This document shows, piece by piece, positions 10,901 through 20,646 of a stretch of DNA of 64,000 nt. The notes below the pieces were generated by a model that ran no database searches, was not told where the DNA came from, and worked only from the letters and a program-made list of their open reading frames with translations. The translations under genes and the position numbers were made by a program. Source of the stretch: Corbicula japonica (taxonomy: Eukaryota; Mollusca; Bivalvia; Venerida; Cyrenidae); assembly GCA_038501625.1 (NCBI GenBank), contig JAZAYU010000172.1, positions 930,001 through 994,000 of the forward strand. Reading direction: 5' to 3'. How positions within the stretch are numbered: position 1 is the stretch's first letter; the number at the start of each line of letters is the position of its first letter.

Positions 10901-13900
10901 CTGTACTGGAAGTGTCATTTGCATAATCTTACATCTTTTTTATGAAAACTACCAAAAAAAAAGTTAGCAACAATACCGGTACAAAAACATTATTTGCCTA
11001 TGGTTTTCAATAGTTGACTCAGCAATGAACTATATCATACTTAATTATGCAGTAAGTTTAAATGCTTTTCTACAACAAATCCTCTTATTATTGTATTAAA
11101 ATGTTACAATTTCACTTTAGCATATTTCAACCTAGGGAAAACACTAAAAATCACACTTTATCAATTTTTCACCATGTTATAGAAATTATCTTTGAGAAAA
11201 ATACACTACTGCAAATGTAGACCCATGCAAAACATCATTTATATTCATAAACTGTTGTATAACCCTTTATTCTCTTTATACACCTTTTTCACAAGGGTGA
11301 CCAGTTTTGATCCAGAGCAGCTAGCACATCTGTGAAATCTGATCTGGATCTACAAGGATCCCCTCCTGGTCAGAAAAAACATAACAATCTAAAAGCGAAC
11401 ACTTTAGATCCCCATTGGTCTGCAAGGATATGCAAGTTGATCTTGATTTTAACTGTTTGCCCACACAATTAAGCATTATCTATGGAGTAAAGAGATAACC
11501 TTCTCTATTTATACACAGTTACAATAGTTTTGCATATAACTGATGAAAAATGTCTTTTGCTGCCTACTGCTGATTATGTCACATATTGTGATAAAATTCT
11601 TATCACTCCTTGAAGAGATAAATATCAGAATTTTTTTATAACCCAAACTTACCTTCAGTTTCTTTTCTTTTTCATAAGCGATATTTTTTGCCATCTGTAG
11701 AACATTCAGTATAAAACCAAGCACAAGAAACAGTGGCAGATTAGACTGTAGCACAGTGGCAAGCACGTCTTGCAGAAATGGCGGGTAGATCATTTTCTGT
11801 AGAGCAACCTGTATGTTTGACAGGGTACCACCGTGTTTCTTAATGAAAGCCTGGTTAATGTAATACTGCAGGGCCAGAAATCCTGTGTCATAGTAATCTG
11901 CAATGTCAATATAGATTTATTGTACATGTGAAATTCATAACAAAATATCACTTAAATATAAATTTTTTAACATGTAACATTCATAACAAAACATGTAAAC
12001 ATACATTGGTTGCCCATGTGTTTAAAACTGTCATAACAACCTTAAGAAGATGCTTTGCATGAATTTAAAAATTTTCAAATACCTTCAAAAAATTGTTTGA
12101 TTTTGTTCAGTAAAATTTTTGTTTGAAAAATAAAAATAAAAAACATTCAAATATTAGGATACCACCTTAACCATATAATTTTTGTCACTTCTTAATTAGA
12201 GAAGATACTGTGGTGCATGTATCATTTATTTTCATAGTGACAAATTTTCACACAGATGCAAAAAAATGTTTGCACATCTGTATTTATTTTCAAAAGAAAA
12301 GCTATAACATAGATACAATTTACTCTGATTTGATTTCATGCACTTGCCCTGGTGCATATAAGTGAAAATTATACCGATTGGCAAAAAGTGTAGATCCAAA
12401 TCTACCAGCACATCCCTGACATCAAATCAAGATCTGCACTGTTGGCTTTAAGATTTATTAGGTTATTTCTTGCCAAGATGCAACCAGTGTCGATCCAGGT
12501 CAGATGGCACAGATGTGCCTTCTGATCTGGATCTACAGTGGTGGCACATACACTTGCATGTACTAAATACATTAAAATTAAACCAGTGAGAAATATAATG
12601 ATACCACAGCAACATATTTCAAAGAAGACATAAATTACAGGCTGTCAACCAGGTCATCTCCAAAATATAGGAAAAATATAGGAATATTTTTGCAACAAAT
12701 ATAGGAGTTTTTTGGTTGATTTTGAGGCAAAATATAGGAGATTGGAACTAATAATAGTTTTATTTACTTGCACTTATATAAATTATTTTCACATGTGCAT
12801 TTACTGTTTCTACAATTATCAATGTCCAAATTGTCCACTGTAAAAATGATGGAAACCATTAACTTTAACATCAGCACCATCAAGCACATCACCAGCATCT
12901 GAATGACCATTCAAACAAGGGGGAAATGCAGAAAATGCATTAACAAAGCCGGATTTTTCGGTTTTAGTTTGTCTTCTATGATATATAGTACTGTACACAG
13001 CATCGGCCCATCCACTCATAGTCATATTGCTTTGTGTGTAAAAATCTGGGTTACAATGTCCAAAGGGTTCAGTCAAAAGTGACCCCAAGGCCTTACTTTG
13101 GTCAAACTCTATTGAGAACCTGTATGCAATACATCATACAAAATTATATGCCCTTCACTACTCTAGAAGTTCCGGAATATGATTCCATTTATTGATTTAA
13201 TCTACATGGAACAGTACTGCAGTCAAATAAGTTAGTTTACCTAAAAACAAAGAATATTGCTACAAGTTTCAAGAGATATGATAAAAACTTATAAAGTTAT
13301 AACCATAACTGAACTTTAATTCAAACTGCCATTAAATTTCTATACAAAAAGCAATAATTTTCAAAAGCCAAAGCCTTTTGGGAATAGATGGACATTATAC
13401 CTTTCAGGTTCATTGAAGTTTAACAGTAATTCAACTTATCCATTAAGTGGTTCCATAAAAAAAACAATATTTTTAGAAAACTATGCAAATATTTTGCAGA
13501 TTATCCTAATAAATTTTTTTTAAAGTTACCCCAATTTATTTAACAAACAGTTGTTGCAAATTATCAAATAATATTGTTTTTATTACCTTCCTTTATTTGA
13601 CTTTGCCTTTTGAAAATTATTGTAAAGACTCCTTCTTTTGCATACACTCTTTTTCAACAAAGTTTGATAACACTCTTTTCAAACTGGAAAACTGACCACA
13701 AAAGTCGGCTGAAGAATTCTTCTTCACAGTCAAGCATGTTTTTCCCAGGGGTCCATCTTGACGTTTAAGACAACCACATACACCATACCAAATATAATCT
13801 CTCTAGTCCTCGCAGTTGGTGAATAAAATTTAATGATCTTTAACATTTTTTGCATTTGGTTGCAACTGCAATAAGAATTCAGCATAGAAGTGAAAATTTA

Positions 13901-16900
13901 TTATTGTTAGGCAAGCCTTAATACACAGAAACCTGCTACAAAGTTGATAGAGAATCAGATTAAAACTTAAGTAAATGCCACCGCCAAGTTTTTAACAATT
14001 GATCTAAAAGTTGAGTTTTGTTCTTGAAAAAAAAAGAAGAAAGCAAAAGCAGTATCAAAGCAATATTTACTCTCTTCATTAATCGGCAAAAACAAATACT
14101 AACAAGAGCCAGTCGGAAACGACTGCACGCTCGACTATTCGAAAAGTCAGAATTATTAAGCACATTGTAACTGGGCTTCATTTAAACTGGGGAGTGATTC
14201 AGGAGTTTATGACACCCCCAACAAACTCACATGAACAAAAGTTTCTTAATCCATAAATCAATAAATAACACTTAATTTATTCTTGTAGATTTTTTTAGGG
14301 TTTACACAACCCAGCCCATAAACCCCTGATCTCACACCCATCAACCCACTATCTTTGCCCACCTATAGTTGTGTGGCGTGGTGAAGTACAGTATGGTATG
14401 CTGGTTGCTGTTGTTGGTGGTGGTGTTGTTGTTGGTGGTGGTGGTGTTGTTGCTGTTGTTGGTGTTGTTGTTGGTGGTGGTGTTGTTGGTGTTGGCATTG
14501 TTGGTGGTGGTGGTGGTAGTGTTGTTGCTGGTGGTGGTGGTGGTGGTGTTGGTTGTTGTTGCTGTTGGTGGTGGTGTTGATGTTGTTGTTGGTGGTGGTG
14601 TTGATGTTGTTGGTGTTGTTGTTGGTGGTGGTGTTGGTGTTGCTGGTGGTGGTGGTGTTGTTGTCGGTGCTAGTGTTGGTGGTGTTGATGTTGTTGTTGG
14701 TGGTGGTGTTGGTGGTGTTGTTGTTGTTGGTAGTGGTGTTGTTGGTGGTGGTGGTGTTGTTGGTGGTGGTGATGATGTTGTTGTTGTTGGTGGTGGTGTT
14801 GTTGTTGGTGGTGTTGGTGTTGTTGGTGGTGGTGTTGGTGGTGGTGTTATTGTTGATGGTGTTGTTGTTGGTGGTGTTGTTGTTGGTGGTGGTGGTGTAG
14901 TTGTTTGTGTTGGTGTTGTTGTTGGTGGTGTTGTTGATGTTGGTGGTGGTGGTGTTGGTGTTATTGGTGGTGGTGTTGTTGGAGGTGGTGTTGTTGTTGG
15001 TGGTGTTGTTGGTGGTGGTGATGGTCTTGTTGTTAGTGGTGGTGTTGTTGTTGTTGTTGTTGGTGGTGGTGGTGTTGTTTGTGTTGTTGTTGGTGGTGGT
15101 ATTGATATTGTTGTTGGTGTTGTTGTTGGTGGTGGTGTTGGTGTTGTTGTTGTTGTTGGTGGTGGTGGTGTTGGTGTTGTTGTTGTTAATGGTGGTGCTG
15201 TAGTTGTTGTTGGTGGTGGAGGTGTTGGTGTTGTTAATGGTGGTGGTGTTGTTGGTGGTGGTGGTGTTGTTGGTGGTGGTGATGGTGGTGTTGTTGGTGG
15301 TGGTGTTGTTGTTGTTAGTGGTGGTGGTGTTGTTGGTGGTGGTGGTGTTGTTGTTGGTGTTGTTGTTGGTGGTGGTGTTGTTGTTTGTGTTTGTGTTGTT
15401 GTAGTTGTTGTTGTTGGTGGTGGTGGTATGTGGAGGTGGTGGTGGGTGGTGGGGGTACAGTACAGTGGTATGGTGTGGTGTGGTGTGGTGTGGTGTGGTG
15501 TGGTGTGGTGTAGTGTAGTGTAGTGTAGTGTAGTGTAGTGTAGTGTAGTGTAGTGTAGTGTAGTGTAGTGTAGTGTAGTGTAGTGTAGTGTAGTGTAGTA
15601 TAGTCTATGCACCCACCCACCCCACAATTACTCAACACTTTCAACCAAAGTATGTTAAGGACATCTGTTTTAAACCTTTTATATAGCTGTACATATGAAA
15701 AACACTAACATTGAAACTTTAACAATTATTTACAAGTCTTAATTCTAATTTCAAGTGAAAAGGGGCAAAAATCAAAAGCAAGGATGAGTTATGGGCCTTT
15801 GAAAATAAACCTGATGTAAGATAAAATAAAGGTATACAAAGTTTAAAACCTTAATTTTTAAGTCTAAAAAGGGCAGTAATTTGAAAAAAATCAAAGAGTT
15901 ATGGTTCTTGGCATACATAGTCAGGGTCATGATGGTGAATAAGTTTCAAAGCTATAGTACAAGAAGTATGAAAGTAACTAGCTTGCATGCAATCTTTAAC
16001 CTGAAATTCTAAGTCAAAAAAGGGCCGTAATTTGATTAAAAATGAAAGAAAGAGTTATGGTTCTTGGCATACATAGTCAGGGTCATGATGGTAAACAAGT
16101 GTCTTAAGTCTCAAAGCTATAGTACAAGAAGTATGAAAGTAACTAGCTTGCACGCAAACTTTAACCTGAAATTCTAAGTTGCAAAAGGGCCATAATTTGA
16201 TTAAAAATGAAAGAAAGAGTTATGGTTCTTGGTATAAATAGTCAGGGTCATGATGGTAAACAAGTGTCTTAAGTTTCAAAGCTATAGTACAAGAAGTATG
16301 AAAGTAACTAGCTTGCACGCAAACTTTAACCTGAAATTCTAAGTCGAAAAAGGGCCATAATTTGAACAAAATGGAAGTTAGAGTTATGGTTCTTGGCATA
16401 CAAATTGAAATATGATGATGAACAAGTGTTGAAAGTTTCAAAGCTGTAGTATAAGTAGTATGGAAGTTATGGATTTGTACAGTAGCTTGCACGCAAACTT
16501 TAACCTGAAATTCTAAGTCGAAAAAGGGGCATAATTTGATAAAAATGAGAGTTAGAGTTATGGTTCTTGGCATACACACTTGGGATATGATGATGAACAA
16601 GTGTTGAAAGTTTCAAAGCTGTAGTATAAGTAGTATTGAAGTTATTAGTTTGTATAGTAGCTTGCACGCAAACTTTAACCTGAAATTCTAAGCCGAAAAA
16701 GGGCCATAATTTGAACAAAATGAAAGTCAGAGTTATGGTTCTTGGTATACACACTCGGGACATGATGATGAACAAGTGTGCCAAGTTTTAAAGCTGTAGT
16801 ATAAGTAGTATTGAAGTTACGAGTTTGTACAGTAGCTTGCACGCAAACTTTAACCTGAAATTCTAAGTCAAAAAAGGGCCATAATTTGATCAAAATGAAA

Positions 16901-19430
16901 GTTAGAGTTATGGTTCTTGGCATACACACTCGGGACATGATGACGAACAAGTGTGCCAAGTTTAAAAGCTGTAGCTATAGTAGTTTTTAGGATATAGGTA
17001 GGTTGCACGTAAACTTTAACCAAAGCGGGACGCCGACGGCGACGGCGACGCCGACGCCCAAGTGAGTACAATAGCTCGACATATTCTTCGAATAGTCGAG
17101 CTAAAAATATAGGAATACACATAAAAATATAGGAGAAATATAGGAATATAGGAGGCTTTTCAGAATATAGGATTCTGATCCAAAATATAGGAGAAATATA
17201 GGAATATAGGAATCGGTTGACAGCCTGAGATTATAAACACATTTCAAACATACATGGTTCTCCGCCAGTGCTTTCATTGTTTCTCCAGCCAAATGCTGAG
17301 AAAAATTGGTACGTATTTGCTGTGCGCCATCTGTCATTCGCTTCACTACCCTTCCTCAAAGTAACCCGCAGTTTGTAAGTCAGCTTGGCTGGCGTGTTAG
17401 TTGTATCGGATGTAAATACAACTGCTGCCCACAGATCACTATGTTCATTTAAGTTATACTCGGTTAGTAAATCTTCTTCGGTGGCAAACCCAGTTTCTGT
17501 AAAGAGGATTAAAGTACAGTAAAACCCTCATAAAGACCACCCTGTGCCCAAGATCATAAAACTAAAGCTGGAGACCAGACTCAAATCTCAAGCATTTGAT
17601 TGGCTGAAATGGCGACTGGTCACCATTTCAGCCAATCAGATGCTTGAGATTTGAGTCTCATCTCCAATCTCAGTTTTTTTATCTTGGGCCCTGAATTAAG
17701 GACTATTTCAATAATATCCAGGATAAGACAGAATCTACATGCTATAAATAACTAAGAGTGCTAAAGTGCCACAAAATACACCTGTAGAAAATTTTGGTAA
17801 ATGTATGGAAATTTGACAGATGGGAATGTTCATTTTGTAAGTTTGAAGTCCTTACCCAAACTAACAGTTTGAGTAAAAAGCAATTATGACCCTGCCACCA
17901 CTTTTGGTCACACATGACAACAACAAGATGCAAAATTCCTTGTTAACAGCTAATCTTCACTGGTCACACCCGAGGAACAACTTCAAGCCATATCCATGGA
18001 TTAAAGTGGTTTAACACTATTGACTGTATCAAATTCATCAGTGCAACATGTATCATTTATATAAATTCTTCATGGTAAAGATTAAACCGTTGTTTTATTG
18101 ACTCTTGAACATGTGGACTCCAGGTTACAATGAAACTATCTCTACCCATGACAAAAATTTACTATCAAACATGTTGACTTAGTGAAACTATCCCCACTGA
18201 TAACAAGATTTTTATTATCTTTCAATGGTTTTCTCTTCACATGTATATAACTCTTACTGTCAATTTTGTTCTAACCATCAAATATACTGGACCCATTATT
18301 AAAACTGAGCTTGGATCCCAGTCTAAAATCTCAAGCATCCGATTGCCTGAAATAGAGACTTGTGTCTCAATTAAGTCAATCAGATGCTATAGATTAGAGA
18401 CTGTTGTCCAATCAAAGTTTTGTAATTTTATGCTTATGATCAACAAATAACAAATCCACAGTAAAAGCCGATCACAATTTATTGGAATGTGCACAATGTT
18501 TTGCCATGCACGTCAAAGAGCACACACTTTTTGCCACGAGTTGCTGCAAAAAAGCGTGCCATCATTCATTTAGTCGTCAACATGGCTCTTTAAACAGCAT
18601 TTTTAAAAAGCCATAATATCACAAATTCTTCTTATAATTTCTGTATTAATTTGAGTATGAATCGATATTAAATTTGATACTTCAAACAACCAAATTGTTT
18701 TCCATACCCAAATGAAAACCATGAAATATCGATAAATTAAATTTTTAAATTAAAGTGACAATTTTGTGATTTTTATTGATTTTTGTTCAAATTCTATTTA
18801 CCATAATTATAAAGTTGTTTTGGTCACATATTTGCATTTTCATGAAACATTGTTATCAAATATTTAATAAGAAATCTCAAGCATCATGGAACCAAATAGA
18901 TTTTTTCAAAGCCTGGTGGCTTTTGAATTTTATGAATAATTTCACGCAGCATGTATATTTGTGCCCAATTGGTTTACTAGTTAATCTGTTCAGATTTCAA
19001 AAGATTTTGTATCGTCATAGACAACAAGTTTTTAATAGAATTTTTAAAGACTTCAAATTCGGATTTTTGTAAAATTTGTACCGATTTCTGTTTATCTGCC
19101 TTAAAATCTAGAAAAGAAAGAAAACAACTTACTGTTGGTTGCCACTGTTTCCCCAGTGTCAATAATGTCTTGAATAATGGCATCTGTAAATGTATTACTT
19201 GGCGTGTAGAAAATCATTGTTTTGTTGGCCACTCGATGCTGCGGGTATATGGGTGGCCAGGTGGTGTCCTCATCGATGTACTGTGATTTCGATAGATTTC
19301 GTATCAACAGCAACAGCAGAGCAAAAAAGATCGGAATTATTATTTCAAATACAGTGACGAGTTTTTTTCTGCCTTGCAGTTTAAAGTTTTTCCATAATAG
19401 GAGTAAAAACTGCGATCCCGAAGACGACAT
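4755..19430 (-). CDS. ABC transporter subfamily A (ABCA3-like), N-terminal part, six exons
   Basis: Exons on the minus strand are 19430-19133, 17496-17254, 11897-11653, 10505-10268, 8668-8495 and 4936-4755. Joined, they give 1380 nt, 460 codons, with consistent phases and GT-AG borders throughout. The product starts MSSSGSQFLLLLWKNFKLQG, has TM1 (FEIIIPIFFALLLLLIRNL), an extracellular loop, then five to six further hydrophobic segments ending with DTIIYMVIAWYVDNINPG. This order and these signatures (GGEP...GFLALQYY, MKMMGL, FFSKANSAAFAAG) fit ABCA transporters, which move lipids across membranes using ATP. The nucleotide-binding domains lie left of position 1. The protein is probably an ABCA3-type lipid flippase. 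The exact orthologue cannot be assigned from this half. Confidence 0.88.
5005..5265. mobile_element. MITE with GGGGCGCGTCACGGG inverted termini
   Basis: ATATGGGGCGCGTCACGGGA near 5006 is mirrored by TTCCCGTGACGCGCCCCATA ending near 5264, enclosing about 210 bp without coding sequence. It lies in the ABCA intron between exons 5 and 6. Confidence 0.65.
6048..6236. repeat. MITE family A copy 1
   Basis: The copy starts near TAACCCTTTCCTCCACATAT and ends near ATATGGAGTAAAGGGATAA. It contains the family core (CTGATCAGGAT...GCACTG, and CTGGCTAATCTGGATCTGCA). The ends are inverted repeats of each other; the body is a loose palindrome of GATCTGGATC-like blocks. Confidence 0.6.
6881..6999. repeat. Short hairpin MITE (TTTGTTTTTACC... 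termini)
   Basis: TTTGTTTTTACCGGTCAAAG and its inverted partner CTTATACTGGTAAAAACAAA enclose an imperfect palindrome with AGATAGAAATATA arms. A related copy lies at 47134-47231. Confidence 0.55.
7155..7670. repeat. 27-bp minisatellite derived from ABCA exon 5 splice donor
   Basis: There are about 19 head-to-tail copies of a 27-bp unit whose minus strand reads GAAGGAACAG|GTATTTG followed by TTTTTATATA. The same sequence forms the exon 5/intron junction at 8495. Long frames seen here on either strand are artefacts of the repeat. The array was once continuous with 8429-8507 and is split by a Helentron-like insertion. Confidence 0.92.
7671..8428 (-). mobile_element. Helentron-like tandem-core element, GTGTCGCCCT family
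   Basis: In minus orientation it starts TTTTTGTGTCGCCCTTTCG, has a (GTCC)n microsatellite (8363-8383), then four units of about 160 bp each containing an AAAAAGGGGCMTAACTCCAT block (as seen on the plus strand). It ends AGGGCGACACAA, hairpin GTGTTCATCTGAACAC, CCAT and CTTG. No protein is encoded. It is inserted within the T-run of a minisatellite unit. Confidence 0.75.
8429..8507. repeat. Right remnant of the 27-bp minisatellite
   Basis: Two further units sit next to the exon 5 border. The unit nearest the exon keeps CAG|GTATTTG; the next one leftwards, next to the insertion, has CAG|ATATTTG, so its donor GT is lost. Confidence 0.85.
8495..8668 (-). CDS. ABCA exon 5: TM5, donor reused as minisatellite unit
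   Basis: The acceptor TTTCAG|CTAACTCG and donor GGAACAG|GTATTTG bound 174 nt. It encodes NSAAFAAGILYFLTYFPFFF... and KMAACLLHNVGMSFGINTML, ending IYEGT plus one base. The exon-intron junction itself (last 10 exon bases plus 17 intron bases) is repeated next to it as a 27-bp minisatellite. Since 27 is divisible by three, use of a displaced donor would keep the reading frame. Confidence 0.87.
8830..8994. repeat. MITE family A copy 2, truncated
   Basis: It contains GTCTGATCAGGATGTAAATT, CAGATCCTGATCTGACGGCA and GCCGGCTAATCTGGATCTAC, then GCGTAAAAATGTGTTTATAC, where the Helentron-like element at 8995 begins. The left end is indistinct. Confidence 0.55.
8995..9795 (-). mobile_element. Helentron-like tandem-core element, ACACCCGT family
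   Basis: In minus orientation it begins TTTTTATTACACCCGTTTG, has a GC-rich simple region (9710-9755), then about four 150-152-bp units with TTCAAGGGCCATAATTCAGG (plus strand). It ends ACGGGCGTATTTTG, an imperfect hairpin GTGTCAGTTTGGCAC and TCTTG. Unlike the other families the hairpin has a mismatch. Confidence 0.65.
10268..10505 (-). CDS. ABCA exon 4: TM3 and TM4
   Basis: The acceptor TTTTCAG|GAAGCA and donor AGTAAGG|GTGAGT bound 238 nt. It encodes EAMKMMGLKTSIYWISWFVK, two hydrophobic segments (NLIYLILVCIVYTIIF and LFFVFLLLYVIATIAFCFM) and ISTFFSK. The last base G joins CT of the next exon to give FFSKANSAAF, a well-conserved ABCA stretch. Confidence 0.9.
10627..10815. repeat. MITE family A copy 3
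   Basis: AACCCTTTACTCCATATATA opens the copy, followed by the family's internal blocks (GTGTAGATCAGATTGGATGG); it closes near GTACATGGGATAAAG. It lies in the ABCA intron between exons 3 and 4. The small open frame here is not a gene. Confidence 0.55.
11262..11500. repeat. MITE family A copy 4
   Basis: The copy runs from AACCCTTTATTCTCTTTATA to TATCTATGGAGTAAAGAGAT, with GATCCAGAGCAGCTAGCACA and CTGATCTGGATCTACAAGGA inside. Confidence 0.55.
11653..11897 (-). CDS. ABCA exon 3: loop end and TM2
   Basis: The acceptor ATTGCAG|ATTACTAT and donor CTGAAG|GTAAGT bound 245 nt. It encodes YYDTGFLALQYYINQAFI followed by a hydrophobic segment (LPLFLVLGFILNVLQ) and the basic stretch YEKEKKLK, which runs directly into EAMKMMGL of the next exon. 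This is the classic cytosolic 'EKE..LKE.M..MGL' turn of ABCA. Confidence 0.87.
12345..12565. repeat. MITE family A copy 5, ends eroded
   Basis: The internal blocks GCAAAAAGTGTAGATCCAAA, CAGTGTCGATCCAGGTCAGA and GCACAGATGTGCCTTCTGAT are clear; the AACCCTTT terminus is lost. Confidence 0.5.
14391..15603 (+). repeat. GGT/GTT-rich microsatellite followed by (GTGTA)n
   Basis: About 1.2 kb of the plus strand is almost pure G and T: irregular GTTGTTGGTGGTGGT blocks to about 15460, then (TGTGG)n turning into (TGTAG)n to about 15603. C and A are nearly absent on this strand over the first kilobase. All open frames here are low-complexity artefacts. Confidence 0.9.
15760..17000. repeat. 175-bp tandem units of the GCTCGACT element, copy 1
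   Basis: About seven successive units have the same order of landmarks: AAAGGGCCATAATTTGA, GAGTTATGGTTCTTGGCATA, AAGCTGTAGTATAAGTAGTA, CTTGCACGCAAACTTTAACC. Units at the left are shorter and more diverged than those at the right. Confidence 0.85.
17254..17496 (-). CDS. ABCA exon 2: extracellular loop
   Basis: The acceptor TTTACAG|AAACTGGG and donor ACCAT|GTATGT bound 243 nt. The product runs TGFATEEDLLTEYN..., then LWAAVVF and LTYKLRVTLR, ending FGWRNNESTGGEP, as in the first large extracellular loop of ABCA proteins. The one-base overhang joins the next exon to give GGEPYYYDTGF. Confidence 0.85.
17543..17692. repeat. MITE family B copy 1 (near-perfect palindrome)
   Basis: The two arms, CTCAAGCATTTGATTGGCTG and CAGCCAATCAGATGCTTGAG, meet at GCGACTGGTCACC, with CCCAAGATCATAAA/TTTTTTATCTTGGG ends. 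It is non-coding and could fold into a single long hairpin. Confidence 0.7.
18287..18435. repeat. MITE family B copy 2, diverged
   Basis: Same layout with more substitutions: AAATCTCAAGCATCCGATTG and CAATCAGATGCTATAGATTA as arms. Confidence 0.5.
18440..19100. other. ABCA intron 1 sequence without recognised feature
   Basis: AT-rich intronic DNA. The 98-codon plus-strand frame at 18776-19072 has no recognisable domain and composition typical of AT-rich non-coding sequence. Confidence 0.4.
19133..19430 (-). CDS. ABCA exon 1 (coding): start and TM1
   Basis: The ATG at 19430 begins MSSSGSQFLLLLWKNFKLQG, the typical ABCA opening of a cytosolic LLLWKN motif before TM1. The exon ends ...ACCAACA|GTAAGT, leaving one base of a split codon that the next exon completes to AAA (Lys). 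The frame stays open upstream of this ATG to a possible acceptor at 19523/19524. The ATG is preferred because ABCA proteins start just before the LLWKN motif. Confidence 0.88.
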
Positions 19431-19523
19431 GGTGTCTTCTGGGAGATGCCCTTCACAGTAAGACACTCGGGTGTATGTAACTTCACTCGTAGAACGACCT
19501 TCTTTAAAACATGTATCCAACAG
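19431..19523 (-). other. ABCA 5' untranslated part of exon 1 with likely acceptor
   Basis: On the minus strand TTAATTAAAACAG|CTGTTGG at 19524/19523 is a plausible 3' splice site upstream of the start codon, suggesting non-coding exon(s) further right. I could not identify them or a promoter. The open frame through this stretch is probably chance. Confidence 0.4.
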
Positions 19524-19588
19524 CTGTTTTAATTAACCTGAAATAACAAACTCAAAGATAAAGAAATCATGAAGTTAACTATGATCTG

Positions 19589-19683
19589 AAAAAATATACT
19601 TAAAAAGAAATTAGAATCGCAACTTCATTAAACATGTAATATCTTAAGTGTTTAAGAAGTTGTGTTTCTAATTTCTTTAAGTA
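19589..19683. repeat. Short hairpin, ACTTAAAAAGAAATTAGAA termini
   Basis: The arm ACTTAAAAAGAAATTAGAAT is mirrored by TTCTAATTTCTTTAAGTA. A fragment with the same GTTTCTAATTT block is at 61340-61410. Confidence 0.5.
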
Positions 19684-19689
19684 CATTTT

Positions 19690-20566
19690 GTATATATAGC
19701 AAGTAAATATCAAGTGCAGTACCATTCCAACTCATATACAATTTTGACAGATGTCATTTTTCTTAGTCTGTTTTGGTAAGTCGTTCTTCAGTTCTAATAT
19801 TTATTTCCTCATAAACCTGTTAAATCTTTTAAAAACCACTTCTTTCTAAACCAATATTTTAAAATTTCAGTCTTCTTTTGATTTTGGCAATTTTCTTCCT
19901 GGTTTTAAACAGTTCAATTATAAACAGACAACTCTCTATACACTGATTTAAACAGTGATATCTTTTAGATGATGACAGAAGGGGTTTAAAAAGTAGGACT
20001 GTGATATGGTTCAAAACACGCAAAAATGTAAACCATCTCAAGTAATATGGTCGACACTGCCAGGGATAATCCCTGCCCTGTTCCTTAAAGGGCATCTGTT
20101 TAAACTCAGAGATTCAAAAATATTTAATGACAATACATTTTAACACTGCGCACGACTACCCAATTAATCTGATCACAGAATCTAGCTTCTAAACCAAAGG
20201 TATCCAAATCAGTAATATCATAATTAATTGATCAATAAGACAAACAATAAACTATTACGACTCTGCTACATCCAATCCCATTATCATTTAAATCCTTCAC
20301 ATCACGAGCCAACTTTTAACCCTATTGATTCAATCACAAGATAATTATATAACAACTTTAACACTAATTAGAACAGAAATATTATAAAACTGTCTGCATC
20401 AGTTTCTGCACTTATTACCTTCAATTTTAGTTCCCGCTTTTAAACCCGACCTAGTCAATATGCACACTATAATTAGATTACATTGGTAACTGCAATATTT
20501 CACAAGCATGAGTGCTGATAAGGACAAGTTAATATTGATCACTGTCACCTGATCTTGAGAGGATAT
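19690..20566. other. Sequence upstream of ABCA exon 1, nothing recognised
   Basis: AT-rich sequence that could hold the promoter or a non-coding first exon of the ABCA gene, but no convincing core promoter, CpG-rich stretch or donor site can be picked by eye. Confidence 0.35.
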
Positions 20567-20646
20567 TTAAAGGTGGATATAAAAATTTTAAGAATTTTAC
20601 AAACTTTGAACAGATTCTTGCATTTCTAGGTTTTGTTAGAACTTAA

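Larger units (their letters stand above)
14102..17106 (-). mobile_element. Helentron-like tandem-core element, GCTCGACTATTCGAA family, copy 1
   Basis: In minus orientation it begins TTTTTAGCTCGACTATTCGA, has a second inverted block, then a GGCGTCGGCGTCGCC-type microsatellite (17028-17057), and about seven 175-bp units with AAAGGGCCATAATTTGA (plus strand). A long GGT/GTT array and a unique 3' part follow. It ends TTCGAATAGTCGAGCG, hairpin CAGTCGTTTCCGACTG, G and CTCTTG. Frames read from it (poly-Thr/Pro, poly-Val) are repeat artefacts. Confidence 0.75.
12638..17227. mobile_element. Composite element with CAGGCTGTCAACC inverted termini
   Basis: CAGGCTGTCAACC at 12638 and GGTTGACAGCCTG ending at 17227 are perfect inverted repeats. 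Both ends carry clusters of the motif AAATATAGGA (12661-12742 and 17103-17212). Inside, about 1.4 kb of anonymous sequence precedes a nested Helentron-like element (14102-17106). No clear target duplication is seen; an 8-bp one would fit the hAT-like CAGG terminus but the flanks do not match. The right end lies 26 bp into the intron behind the ABCA exon 2 donor. Confidence 0.6.

Noticed and set aside
12819..13088. 89-codon minus-strand frame
   Set aside because: Lies within the composite element at 12638-17227; no recognisable motif.
14341..15644. Long frames on both strands (up to 428 codons, Thr/Pro-rich or Val/Gly-rich)
   Set aside because: They are translations of G/T microsatellites; open in several frames at once and without start context, splice sites or domain content.
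17752..17960. Possible second copy of the ACACCCGT Helentron-like family
   Set aside because: Only the hairpin-side end (GCTAAAGTGCCACAAAATAC) is similar; no tandem core or second terminus found.
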